From the NCBI GenBank assembly GCA_963995525.1, contig OZ023217.1, positions 496,001-560,000 on the forward strand: a stretch of DNA of 64,000 bases, written 5' to 3'. Under the pieces are notes generated by a model. That model was not told the DNA's origin. It was given only the letters and a program-made list of their open reading frames with translations, and searched no databases. A program made the position numbers and the translations under genes. Position 1 is the stretch's first letter; each line of letters starts with the position of its first letter. Below are positions 21,231-32,554 of this stretch, one piece after another. Source of the DNA: Escarpia spicata (taxonomy: Eukaryota > Annelida > Polychaeta > Sabellida > Siboglinidae).

Positions 21231-23749
21231 GTAGGTGTGAATCAACACTGGCTGGTGTCAATGAATATAACCAGTTCTATTAATTAGGATAATTTATTCA
21301 TGACCAAACCTATCAGCAGTTTATTACTATAGACACTTTTTTCCATTGCGTGACCACCATACGGTTTTCTAGATAATCGATTCTAGTTACTCTCTGACAT
21401 AGTCTTAGCAGGTTCACCTATGCCAATTATCACCTGTCTACCTGTGTGCTTGCAAACAGCTCCATTGTTACCTGATGAAAGATGACAACCTGCCATGTCA
21501 TCAGTTATTAAAATCCCAGCAGGTGCCTGTATAATCACATATGTTGTTTGTCTTAGCAATACATTCTTCAGCATGACAAATTAATAAAAATATAAATGAT
21601 AGACTGTAAATATCACGAAAGCAATAAAAAGTCATACTCAAGTAATTATCATTTATTAGCAACATAAATATTAGATAATAAAAAAATTGATACATAATAT
21701 AATGCATTTTCCATAAGGGCAACACATTCAGCAATCCAAGAATCCTACCCTATCAAGTTGGACATAATATTTTTGTGAAACTCAATTCAATGTACCTAGT
21801 AGCAGTTCACCCAGTGCTGTAAATACACAACCAACAGTCTACAACCCACAATTACCAGTACACAAGCAATACACAAGTCACAGCTGTACCCAGTGATCTC
21901 AGCCTTTAGTGATCTCAGCCAGAGTGATCCCAGCCTGTTTCAGTGAACTCGGCCTGTCACCTCGGCCTGTGCGGCAGTGATCTCGGCCTGTTTGAGGAGT
22001 GATCTCGTCCTGTTCAGGGGTATAGTGTATAAGTATGTATATAAGTGTATAGTGAATAAATCTAGACCCATAAAATATACTTATCAGGTAACCTTTTTCT
22101 GAGGGGGTAAATTTAGATGTGTTCCTATAATGTGATACTTTCTGTCATATAACTCCTAAATGTGAGCATTAGACATCTGTGTGAAGTTGAACATTCGTAT
22201 TACTTGCGTATTTTACGCCAGTGCACTTGTAGTGCACTGGCGCTCTAATGATCACATAATTATAACTTCTTGTAATATTTCAGAAGTTTTGCGAGGACAA
22301 TGTTATATTCGTGCTTGGAACTCACTAGGACGTATACACGTGTGGTACCATACATGTCATACATGTTTTCTGTTTCCAACTAAATTTTCTGATCGATATG
22401 TTTGGTAATAGGCGGTGACTAGTAAACAAGTTGACCTTGCATACAATTATTACAACGTTCAAACAAAGCACCTGCTCTGTGAAACAATACACGCCTAACA
22501 AGCCAATTGTCCTGGCTTCCTCAAGTCTTAACAAATCAAAGACAAGCAACATGAAGAAATCTACTCAATAAAGCATTTCAAGAGTAGAGAGCTGATTACG
22601 GTCTCTACACATTCTCACAGCACACAAATCAAAGACAAACAACATGAAAAGATCTGCTCAGTGAAGCAATGCAGGAGTAGCAAGCTAATTACACTTTCAC
22701 ACTTTCTTAATGGACACAAATCAAAGATAGGGTTAACATGAAAAGTTAACTAAGAGAGATTATGAAGCAAATTACCATGAAACTTACCCTTTCTAACGTA
22801 CATGTAATATTTTAAAGCTGATTCTTGTGTGTTGTAATAATAAATTGGTTATGTAATTGTGACTTTAGCAATAACAACAATAGCCTAAAATGGTTTTCCT
22901 AAAAAATTTATTAGAAATTGGGAAGACAACTACAGAAAACTACAACTTGAGACAGCCTCAATGCTCAAACTTGAGCAACTACTGACCTCAAACTTGGACA
23001 ACTATTGACCGTTCATGGGATAAGCACTTGCGATAAGGTAGGAAGTAAGAATAAGATCACGACAGATCGTCAAAACATCTTTACTGCATTGCATATTGTA
23101 ACATACAGATGGATGCAACTTCATTATTTCTGGTTAGCATCACTCACATAAAAAGGCCGAGATCACTCCCCAAACAGGCCGAGATCGCGAAAGGCCAAGA
23201 GCACTGGGAACCCTCACAGCCAGTCTTATTTAGAGTACTATTCAAAGAACTTGACCCATGGTCTGAAATTACATTACCTGTCCACTCCTGTGTAGAGGGG
23301 TAAACAGTGGCCTACATAGTGACGACTGTGCGCTGGACCATGTCCAGGTGTACACACCCACAGGTGAGCTCACTCTACTGCTGACACAGCCAAGTATAGG
23401 TAATACATTCAGTGACCTGTGTCCTATTTCACTTGGATCAGACCAGGTAACAGTGTAGTGCTCTTGGAAACAGTTGGTGCAATAAGAGATGCATTCTCAA
23501 GCTTATCGACACATTCTTTCTAGGAGATTTAAAATTTTTAATAATCAATTTTATTTATAATATTTTTTGTAATATTTTTACAAACCAAAATTATTTTGTG
23601 AAGAGGCAGGTAAAATACAACACTATCAAATATATAGTTAGTGTATATATATATATATATTAACAACAACCATGTTAAATAATATGTGTAAATGACATAA
23701 CTTATCCATAATAATATACTAAGATATAAAAAGGCAGACTAAAGACAAC
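21231..23749. other. Intron 1 middle part
   Basis: Contains a degenerate 'gtgatctcggcctgt' tandem near 21893-22020, an inverted match to it near 23155-23205, a perfect 11-bp-arm hairpin at 22216-22242 (cgccagtgcac/gtgcactggcg) and a (TA)n run at 23644-23661. No gene was recognised. Confidence 0.55.
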
Positions 23750-25015
23750 AAAATTCAATGTAGATATGCCAGTACCAGAGGCTAAGTTCAAGGTGGCAGA
23801 ATCAGTCTATTTAGGGCAGTTAATTGTAACCCAGAAATGGTAGCTAAGAAAATAAGGGCTACGAAGGATATAAATCACCTGGAGTGGATGGGATTCTGAC
23901 CAAACTACTATTGGAAATGGTAGAATAAATTAGCGTACCGCTTGCAACAGTTTTCAACTTGTCTTTAGAAGAGGGAGTGGTTCCTTTAGAATGGAAAGAG
24001 GCAAACATTATACTGTTATTTAAGAAAGGTTCGATAAACAAGTCAGAGAACTATAGACCAGTGAGTTTAACATCTGTTATTTACAAATTATTAGAAAGAC
24101 TAATTAAAGATCACATGGTGGATTTTAAAGGCATAGGGGATATTATAATGAACTGGATAAAAGAAATGGCTGATTGACAGAAGACAACGGGTAGTTGTTG
24201 ATGGGGAGGCTTCAAACTGGAAATCAGTTTTGAGTAGGGTACCACAGGGATCATTACTGGGACCTATATTATTCTTAATATATATCAATGATTTGGATGT
24301 TAATATAACAAGTAAGGTGTTGAAATTTGCGGATGATACAATTTTTTTTAGAAGGATTAAACATGATGGAGATAGACAGCATTTACAAGATGATCTTGAC
24401 AGGTTGATAAAATGGTCTGAAAACTGGCAAATGTTGTTCAATTTTGGGAAATGTAAATGCTTCCACACAGGACATGGGAACGAAGAGGTAGCATATACAA
24501 TGGGGGGTTCTGTACTAAGTACTACAGTAAAAGAAAAGACTTAGGGTTAACCATTAGTGCTGATATGAAGGTTTCAGAGCAGTGCGGAATTGCAGCTTCA
24601 AAGGGAAATCAAATCGTTGGATTAATTAGGCAAAGCATAATGTATAAGGAAAAGAGCTAATAATACTGCTGTATAAAACAATAGTTAGGCATCATTTAGA
24701 ATATTGTATTCAAGCGTGGAGGCCATATCGCAGGAAGAACATAGATATGCTAGAAAGAGTACAGAGGCGAGTGACTATAATGATACCAAAACTGAGATAT
24801 CTTAGTTACAAAATACGCCTAAAAGAATCAGTTTGATAACACTAGAGACCAGGAGGCTGAGAGGAGATCAGATAGAAGTTTTTAAATATTTAATGGTTAT
24901 GAAAATATTGATAGAAATATTTTTTTCTCAGTTAAGAAAGATAGGTCTAGGGGATATGAAGTTACATTAGTAAAGGATCGGTATAGATTATTAAATCAAC
25001 AGTATATAAGCATGT
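23750..25015 (+). mobile_element. CR1-type LINE, decayed reverse transcriptase
   Basis: A 5'- and 3'-truncated LINE in SLC44 intron 1. Across frameshifts it reads the RT fingers (PLEWKEANIILLFKKGSINK, ENYRPVSLTSVIYKLLERLI), then SRVPQGSLLGPILFLIYIND, then the catalytic block KFADDTIFF near 24.33 kb, then LGLTISADMKVSEQCG and LERVQRR toward the thumb. FADD and PQGS..GP are diagnostic of non-LTR RT, and the overall wording is CR1/L2-like. Stops and shifts (after 24177, 24544 and 24660) make it inactive. Its DMKVSEQCG segment is nearly identical to the copy at 49.6 kb, so both belong to one family. Confidence 0.9.
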
Positions 25016-25411
25016 GATCTCACCACAGGGTGGCATAAAATAAACATGTGTGCCACCTTCTTAACTTTCGAGATATTATATAGCCTCCTTCTTATAAACA
25101 AATATACAGCTCAACCGTAAATATACTAACGTCGCAACTCATTAATAACACATCATTGAAGACTGTGTATTTGTAACAAGTGCTCTTGAGATGGGGACTG
25201 CTGCACTGCTGGGTGGTGCTATTGTAATCTATAACACTAAACATTTATTTGCAAGGACAAAATAAAAATGTGTAACTGCTTCTAAACTAATTTACATTGG
25301 GTGGGTTTTGGTGCAAAAAAAACAACATATGGGCCCTTATCAGCAAGTAATGCAATTTCTTTTGACCCATAATGACATTTAATTACATGAATGCATTAGT
25401 CACAACACTGG
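25016..25411. other. Intronic sequence, nothing recognised
   Basis: AT-rich sequence between the LINE remnant and the 30-bp array. No feature was identified. Confidence 0.55.
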
Positions 25412-25708
25412 AAAGGATAGGTCGGATCACATGCATTATAAAAAGGATAGGTCGGATCACATGCATTATAAAAAGGATAGGTAGGATCACATGCATTATA
25501 AAAAGGATAGGTAGGATCATATGCATTATAAAAAGGATAGGTTGGATCATATGCATTACAAAAAGGATAGGTCGGATCACATGCATTATAAAAAGGATAG
25601 GTAGGATCATATGCATTATAAAAAGGATAGGTCGGATCATATGCATTATAAAAAGGATAGGTAGGATCATATGCATCATAAAAAGGATAGGTAGGATCAT
25701 ATGCATTA
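25412..25708. repeat. 30-bp minisatellite
   Basis: About ten copies of a 30-bp unit (aaaaggataggtcggatcac plus atgcattata). Point variants are a/c/t in 'ggt(c/a/t)gg' and 'cacatg' versus 'catatg'. It is open in frame on both strands by virtue of its length and is not a gene. Confidence 0.95.
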
Positions 25709-25807
25709 TAAGAAGGTACTTGAGATTAACAGATTGCAGTGGTTGTCATTTCACAATGTTTTTTAATTTGTTTTCACCAATATTAATTTTTTCTCCAGTC
25801 TTCAACT

Positions 25808-26034
25808 AATGCAACCTGGAGAATGTCAACATACAACTGATATTGACATCCCGGTAAATCAAAGGTAACACTACAGCAGTGCACCCTGGTGAATGTCAAC
25901 ATACAACTGATATTGACATCCCGGTAAATCAAAGGTAACACTACAGCAGTGCACCCTGGAGAATGTCAACATACAACTGATATTGACATCCCGGTAAATC
26001 AAAGGTAACACTACAGTAGTGCACCCTGGAGAAT
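25808..26034. repeat. 70-bp tandem repeat, three copies
   Basis: Three copies of a ~70-bp unit with 'accctggagaatgtcaacat', 'actgatattgacatcccggt' and 'aatcaaaggtaacactacag'. The last copy is cut at 'gaatgtctcgcc'. Confidence 0.93.
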
Positions 26035-26298
26035 GTCTCGCCATATAATTTGTCCACCAACAAAAGTAATTAAATCTAAATATTAAACTACTTTGCGTTT
26101 TGAAATAAATCGCCAATTTGGTAGATGCCTACTAGATGGTCAAAGGAAGCGAATGAACACAGAAATAAGTGAGTGAACTTCGGCACCTGGGAGGAGATGA
26201 ATACTGTTAGTGTTACACTGCCTCCAAGTTAGCGAATTAATACATATGATTGAAACCAAACAGTACTCCTGTCCAGCGTGGAACATATTATGAGAACT

Positions 26299-26506
26299 GG
26301 AAGTACGAAGTTACCTTTCTGAATCCCGGATGTCTATTACGGAACGTTCAGTGTCCTCACGACACCCTCGTCAGCGTTGGGCAGCTAACTCTCAGTTGTC
26401 ATGTGACTTCCGAGAGTTAGCAGTCCAATGCTGACGAGGGTGTCGTGAGGACACTGAAAGCTCTGTAAGAGACATCAAGGATTCAGAAAGGTAACTTCAT
26501 ACTTCC
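26299..26506. mobile_element. Fold-back (long hairpin) element
   Basis: Two ~95-bp arms are inverted around an ~18-base loop: 'ggaagtacgaagttaccttt ... gtgtcctcacgacaccctcg ... gctaactctc' and its reverse complement. Pairing is about 85-90 percent by eye and some similarity continues outward ('gaacata.tatgag' / 'atgaacataac'). It is either a foldback MITE or, if transcribed with the SLC44 intron, a long double-stranded RNA hairpin. Confidence 0.88.
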
Positions 26507-27164
26507 AACTATGAACATAACTGAATCCAGTAACAACATACATGCTGATATATTAACAGAAGTGTACTTCCCTGACTTTGTAAATGTCCCAGACAATTTT
26601 CACGTGGGATGTTTGTTGGGTGTAAATGGGTGGACGTTTATAAAAAATTACTTTGTTATAAGCATATTATTTAATAAACAAGCAGCTGTCTGGTGGTTAA
26701 AGGTGTCATCCATTGTTATTTCTGACATACAAAAGCAAGACTGGGCTTGAGTAAAGTTTTGGTCAAACGTGCATAACAATTTACTGCATAATGTAATGTG
26801 AACTTTTAGGTCTTTCATTTAAATTGCCTATATATGAATTCCTGCTCTGAATGAGCATTATATTTAATATTTAATTACTCATACAAAGTATAAAACAGAA
26901 ACAAACTTGTAACATTCTGTACTGCCTATGCATCTTAGTAGTACTAACAGTACAATAAAGTGTAATATTGGCATAGAAACAACAAACATGTTAATGATGT
27001 GGTTCTGCTCGGAAAAATGTATTTGAATTAATCTCAAATGTGTTGTTTTTAATATATTAAATTTGTAAATGCAAATTTGATTCATGGTGAATAAGAATGA
27101 AACAATGCTGCAAGATATACAACAGTGAGAGGCTTATTTTATGGGACAATTTACAATAACAAGT
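26507..27164. other. Intronic sequence, nothing recognised
   Basis: AT-rich part of intron 1. Short frames show no family features. Confidence 0.55.
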
Positions 27165-27350
27165 AGTAAATGCACCTAGTATCAACTCATTTGAAAACCG
27201 CCTAGATAACCACTGAAGAACGGAAGAATTTCTCTACGGCTACAAAGCTGCCTTGCCAGGAAGCCGTAGAGCTTTTACAGAAACAGATGTAGATCTGACC
27301 ATCGAGGCCACCGCCTACGGTCAGGAACAACCAAAGTAAACCTAAGTAAG
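27165..27350 (+). mobile_element. LINE 3'-end fragment
   Basis: Conceptual translation gives INSFENRLDN, a stop, then RTEEFLYGYKAALPG and later DLTIEA. This parallels the C-terminus of the LINE at 28.3-30.66 kb (INSFKNRLDK, STQEILYDYEAPL, DLIIEE). It ends in 'cctaagtaagtaa', similar to the 'cctaaggtat' repeats ending that element. It is a 5'-truncated copy in intron 1. Confidence 0.7.
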
Positions 27351-27961
27351 TAATATTAGTGTGTATACATTTTGATCCAATGATAGCCTTTAACAGCATC
27401 ATAGACATGGGGTCATCTTTAATTCCTATACATCATAGGAATTAAACCAGATCTGATGACAACAGGCTTACCTCCTCTCCTGGCAACCAGGCTATTGATA
27501 ACAATAACATAGACAGTATACATATATGCAACATGTATTTGTGATAGCTATTGTATATACTGTGCTGACGTTTTACAATTGAATTGGTTATATCTAGACT
27601 ATGCCTATGGCTATGCCTAGCTAGGCTATGGCCGCCTATGCCCGCAGCACACACTACTATAGTTTTTTGCTTGAATTAATTAAATGTAAATCTTTAGTTT
27701 AAGACGTTAAGAACAGCGAAATATAACTGCTGTTCCCCTCCCCAAATGCCACACCTTTGGCATTACAAAAGCGTCCCCGTGTCGTCGTGACCGTGACAAA
27801 TTATGACAACACGACAGCCCAAGGTACGGCAACTGTAGGCATGGACCATGTCCATGGCATGGTACTGTCAAACTCAAAGACGATAAAAGATTGCGCTACG
27901 ATCGCCATTTCCCGCCCATCGTCTGCCCACAATAAATGTTCGATTCCTTCGTTAATCTTAC
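27351..27961 (-). other. Start of SLC44 intron 1
   Basis: The intron starts with donor GTAAGATT at 27961. The region 27.72-27.96 kb is relatively CpG-rich, as the exon 1 flank is, and open frames on both strands here are non-coding by position. Nothing else is recognised. Confidence 0.6.
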
Positions 27962-28010
27962 CGTATTTGTTCTGTGTCTCATCGTCATCGTTCTGGTGAA
28001 CCTTCGGCAT
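27962..28010 (-). CDS. SLC44 exon 1 with start codon
   Basis: It reads MPKVHQNDDDETQNKY plus the first base of Gly before donor GTAAGATT. Joined to exon 2 it gives KYGEPHKFDPEF, the family N-terminal pattern, in the right phase. The ATG at 28010 is the first in frame, since an in-frame TAG lies ~60 bases upstream with no ATG between. The stretch is acidic and cytosolic, typical of CTL N-termini. It is separated from exon 2 by a 12.3-kb intron. The small size and distance are the reasons for slightly lower confidence. Confidence 0.85.
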
Positions 28011-28265
28011 CTTCACTTCGTTTCGCCGATTAGTCGCCGAGAAGTGTCGTAGAAGTCCCCGCTATGTCAACGAATCAGCCAGCTAGCCTACAAACACGAC
28101 CAGCCGAACGCAGGTAGAGCGGTGAAGGCACTGGTGTCCTCACGTGACCGAGCCGTTCAATTTCATTGGACAATCACCTGGTGCCTGTGCCACGCCTCTG
28201 CACGACGCTGACTTCCTTGTGTTGCTCGAGTTGATAGGCCTACTGGCGTAAATGGTGTCAGGTGG
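28011..28265 (-). promoter_or_regulatory. Putative SLC44 promoter and 5' UTR
   Basis: CpG-rich sequence directly upstream of exon 1. It contains a CACGTG E-box at 28141-28146, a CCAAT box (ATTGG on plus) at 28165-28169 and no clear TATA. A LINE begins within about 20-30 bases of its distal edge. The transcription start is not determined. Confidence 0.45.
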
Positions 28266-28274
28266 ATTGGTTTG

Positions 28275-30660
28275 TTCGTTCGTGGAGTGCAAATAAACAT
28301 TGCATTACTTCGAAAGTTCCATCACATCAAGGAAAATGATAAGTTCAAAAATAAAAAAATTGACCACGACAAAACCAAACAAGAAAGAGAAGAATCTAAA
28401 AAGCTCTATGAAGAAGCAAAGAGACAGGAAGCAGCAGATGAGTCGGGGGAATACCTGTACAGAGTGAGGGGTCCACCATGGGAAAGAAGAATAAAAAAGA
28501 TAAGGAAAAGCCAATAAAGAGTACATATCCACCTAGAACAACAGATGGGAAAACGAACGTAAACAAACATAATCTTAATGAGATAGGCAGCATTCAGTGT
28601 TTTTACACCAATGCTGACCAATTAAGAAACAAACAAAATGAATTTGAACAAAGAATCAAAGTGCTAAAACCCCACATAATAGCAATTAATGAAGTAAAAC
28701 CCAAAAACCCTAAATGTTCTGTAACAACACCAGAATTTTCCTTAGAAGGTTACATGTTATTCTCCAAAAAATTATAAAATACTGAAGGAAGAGGTATTAT
28801 AATATATGTGCTAAATTCTCTGCATGCAGAGTACATAAACCTAGTCACAACTTTCAAAGAATGCTTATTTATAGAAATCAAATTAAAGAATAAAAATAAA
28901 CTTCTTTTTGGATGCATATACAGAAGCGATGGGGGATCTGAAGAAAATAATGTAGAACTTCTAAATATGATCAGATCAATATCACAACAACAATACTCTC
29001 ACATCGTAATTACTGGAGATTTCAACCTCCCTGAAATAAATTGGAATCATTGGACGACCAAATCAAATAACCCCAACAATTTAAATTTCAAATTTGTGGA
29101 ATGCCTTAGAGACACCTACATGGTTCAACACGTGTCAAATCCCACCAGAGGACGAGGCACAACTAACACAAACTTGTTAGATATGATTCTATCTAATGAC
29201 GAAGATAATGTAGGAGAATTAGAGTACCTTAGCCCTCTGGGCAAAAGTGACCATTGTGTACTCAAATTCAGTATAGTGTGCAACTTTATAACAAGTAATT
29301 ACACTAAAAAAAGGAAGCTGTATAATGTGGCAAACTATGATGCAATGAGAATAGAATGTTCAAATATTAACTGGGAAGACAAATTTAAAGACTGTAAGGA
29401 TAATGTTAACGGTCAATGGGAAATCTTCAAAACAGTACTAAACTCATTAGAAGATAAGTATGTACCTCAAAAAATAGTTCCAAATAATAGAAAGGGAAAC
29501 TTCCCCCTGGATGCTAATACAAGGAAACTAATTAGACGTAAAAATAGATTATGGACAAGATACATGGAAACAAGGGATGGAACAAAATATCTAGAGTATT
29601 GTAAAAGCAGAAATAAAATCCGAGCTCTAACCAGAAAGCTCCGAAAGGAATTTGAACGAAATCTAGCATCCCAGACCAAGAAAAACCCCAAAGTCTTTTG
29701 GAAATATTATAAATCAAAAACTACAATCAAACAAGGAATTGGGGAACTGAACATAGACCCCACCAACCTAAAATCTCAAACAACAAATGAAGATGAAGAA
29801 AAAGCAAATATACTTGCTGACTATTTCTCCAGTGTATTCACCAAAGAACAGTCAGGGCCTATACCAACCATACCTAAGGTAAACAATAAACATGCAATGG
29901 ACAAATTATGTAAATGTATGGAAAAAATTATTAGGAATCACATTACAAACTACATGAAAGTAAATAATCTATTTAGTCAAAAACAATATGGATTTATATC
30001 TGGCCGATCAACAGTTCTACAACTAATCAAAATAATAGATGACTGGACTAAAGAAATGGATAAGGGCAACCACACTGATGTTATATATATGAATTTCAAA
30101 AAAGCCTTTGACACCGTGCCACACAAAAGATTAATTAGCAAATTAAAAAGCTTCAACATTTCAGAAGAACTGATTAACTGGATAGAATCATTCATCACAG
30201 ATAGAAAACAAAAAGTTTCAGTAAATGGAGATGAGTCTAGCTGGAAAGAAAATAATGCATCACATATATGACAACAAATCTGCACCAAACCTTCCTAAGT
30301 GGGAGGAGGTGGCATCACGATCCAGTAACAGAGGACACTCCCTTAAACTGTTCAACCAAAGAGCAAAACTAAACATAAGAAAAAATGCATTCCCGCTTAG
30401 AGTGGTTGAACCATGGAACAGTTTACCTGATTCAGTAATACAAGCAAAATCAATAAACTCATTTAAAAACCGCCTTGATAAATTCTGGTCAACCCAGGAG
30501 ATATTATACGACTATGAAGCCCCACTAACATTAAACATTGGAACCGGAAAACACAAACTCTTAACACTAGACCCCGAAGAAGAGGATCTGATCATTGAGG
30601 AACCGAGAGGATCCTGCGATCAGAACAGTCCTAAGGTATCCTAAGGTATTACACAGCGAC
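28275..30660 (+). mobile_element. CR1/L2-like LINE with RT core deleted
   Basis: The tail of ORF1 (28281-28517, ending YRVRGPPWERRIKKIRKSQ) overlaps ORF2, which starts at 28478 with MGKKNKKDKEK. ORF2 has an exonuclease-endonuclease-phosphatase endonuclease (CFYTNADQLRNKQNEF, GDFNLPEINW, SDHCVLKF), one in-frame stop at 28775, then an RT region. The RT region lacks two parts: the N-terminal fingers near 29.88 kb, and everything from the PQGS motif through the FADD catalytic motif near 30.25 kb. The C-terminal domain (INSFKNRLDKFWSTQEILYD) then resumes to 30644. The 3' end carries 'cctaaggtat' twice, in the style of CR1 3' repeats. It cannot make an active RT. Confidence 0.88.
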
Positions 30661-31593
30661 GTACCCGGAAATTGTACGTAGCTCTTAAATGGTTAATTGC
30701 CGCAGCCAGCGCAAGACCAATTACACGACGTGACTCAACCTATAGCGCTCTGCCCTAAAAAGATAAATTTATTTATACATGCTTACCATGGTACCACAAA
30801 CAAAATAATATCAATGAGTCATTTATTGTGCATGGATTAATGGCATGACGGTTTTATCCCAAAGCATTGTTGCACTATTTTTAGATAACACACTTATTTT
30901 TAGATCGCACACGGCACGACATTACATTTTATAACTTAATCTATTATTAGACCATACTCACTAACTGAATCCAGTGATTCACTTATAAGAGTCGTTACAT
31001 GCGCTTTGTTAATGACGGTGATAAAGCGCGTAAGTTATGGCCCAGTCTCGAAACCGTAAAAACTAGTGATGCCGTGTAAAATCGGTTCACGTTATCCCCA
31101 AACAATTCGCATGTGGAATAAGTAGGACAGATACTGGTTACGATTATATAAACAGACTTACAAATGCACGTACATAAAGGACAGTGGGACGCAAGACAGA
31201 AAATTTCGCACATCAAAACAAACAATTAAGAAAAACACGCGTGCATGCACGCACATGACTTTGTCTACACACAAAGTGGCATTGCCTCCCAGCCCTTTTA
31301 CTCATCCAGTCATGCCAATTTGCCCACCCCACCCCTTCCAATCCACACCTTGCCTTATCACAAGTTATCAGCCAATTATAGGCAATTGTTTTCATGAAAT
31401 TATAGATTTTGTGAGGGTATTTTGTAAAACTTACAATGTGCAAAATTATCCACAAATGGCAAGTCCTGAAAAGTAATGGTGAAGGGCTTGCATTTCAAAA
31501 GATGTACCAGTACAAAAATTGGGTGTTTTCGCACTTTGAAACGCTCTTAAACGCATACAATCACATTTTTGTTAAGAATTGATAGGTGTGTGA

Positions 31594-31630
<37 letters not shown>

Positions 31631-32554
31631 TCCAGTTTGAGTATGTATGATTATCTATGTATTTTGACTATAATGTAAGATTTTGAGACCCTAGATCACA
31701 ACCAAGTAGCCACAAAATCAATGTCCACAGCACCATTTTCCAAACGGCAGTGAAGTTTAAAAATATACGCGTGATCAAAATGTTAGTTTCAGCTGTTCCT
31801 CTCCGTAGAACGAACATTTGACAATAATGTCAGAGCAAATGATAGTATTACTGGCAATATTCTTTATGAAGTGCATGCTTATACAATGTCTCAACAACGC
31901 TATTTACTACGACATCCAACTTTGAGTTGTTAGCTAAAAAGACGGAATATGGTAATACAAGTATTAGAGTACTTAATGTGTCTACCAATAAACATAGATC
32001 AGAAAACAAGCGCACTTTTTGGCTAGATTGAGACGTAAATGCGCAAGAAGGTATGTCAAATCTCAAAAAATGTTGCGTCATGTTTAAGAGATGTTTACTA
32101 CGACATTTTCTCAAACACTGTTGATTCCAGAGCTTGAAGAAAACATGACGCAGATAGAACTTCACAATGGTGTCACAAACATGTAATTACATCTACGTCA
32201 TTATTGTAATACTTCCCGCAACGTCCTGAAAAGGTAAAATGTGTTTACTAAGATATCGTGTCAAAATATTTACTACGACATTCGCCTGTAAATATAAAAC
32301 GTTGTAATTCACTTTGTTCAGTTATCAATTTTACCTATTTACTTTCCGGTATCCAAACTTATAACGTTGGACATTCAAAAAGGATAGTTGGCTGTTATTT
32401 ACTTTATCTTTTCCCAGAAATTGTATGGTGACAGTATGCTTTTAGAGTTAACTTGGGACTACATTGAGTTAGTAAAACGTACTGGTTGTTGAGAGAACGT
32501 GTGACTGTTCAAAACTTAGTACGCACAATCAACATTGACTGGGCATTTTCCATA
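30661..32554. other. Intergenic, no gene recognised
   Basis: AT-rich. Contains a (TA)n run at 31597-31628 and three exact copies of 'tttactacgacat' at about 31903, 32094 and 32269. The minus frame 31848-32165 has no family features. Confidence 0.6.
31597..31628. repeat. (TA)n microsatellite
   Basis: About 15 TA dinucleotides in a row, preceded by 'tacatacata'. Confidence 0.95.

Larger units (their letters stand above)
1..28010 (-). other. SLC44 choline transporter-like gene, 5' part (gene span)
   Basis: SLC44/CTL proteins are multi-pass plasma-membrane or mitochondrial carriers for choline and related solutes (family knowledge). Eight exons were found by reading the minus strand against the remembered family pattern, at 28010-27962, 15706-15658, 14245-14172, 13816-13738, 9763-9676, 7124-6984, 6398-6338 and 4307-4121. 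Every exon has AG and GT borders, and intron phases 1,2,1,2,0,0,1 join without a frame break. The 728 coding bases give about 242 residues of a family usually near 650-720 residues, so the remaining exons, which encode most membrane helices, lie left of the window. Family landmarks include SCTDVICC before helix 1, YPTDSDGN, CPTPQVCVKACP, FCKYGV and MGRCIP. Sequons (NFS, NDT, NMT, NDT, NST) fit the glycosylated outer loop. I cannot decide between CTL2- and CTL4-like. Confidence 0.9.
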
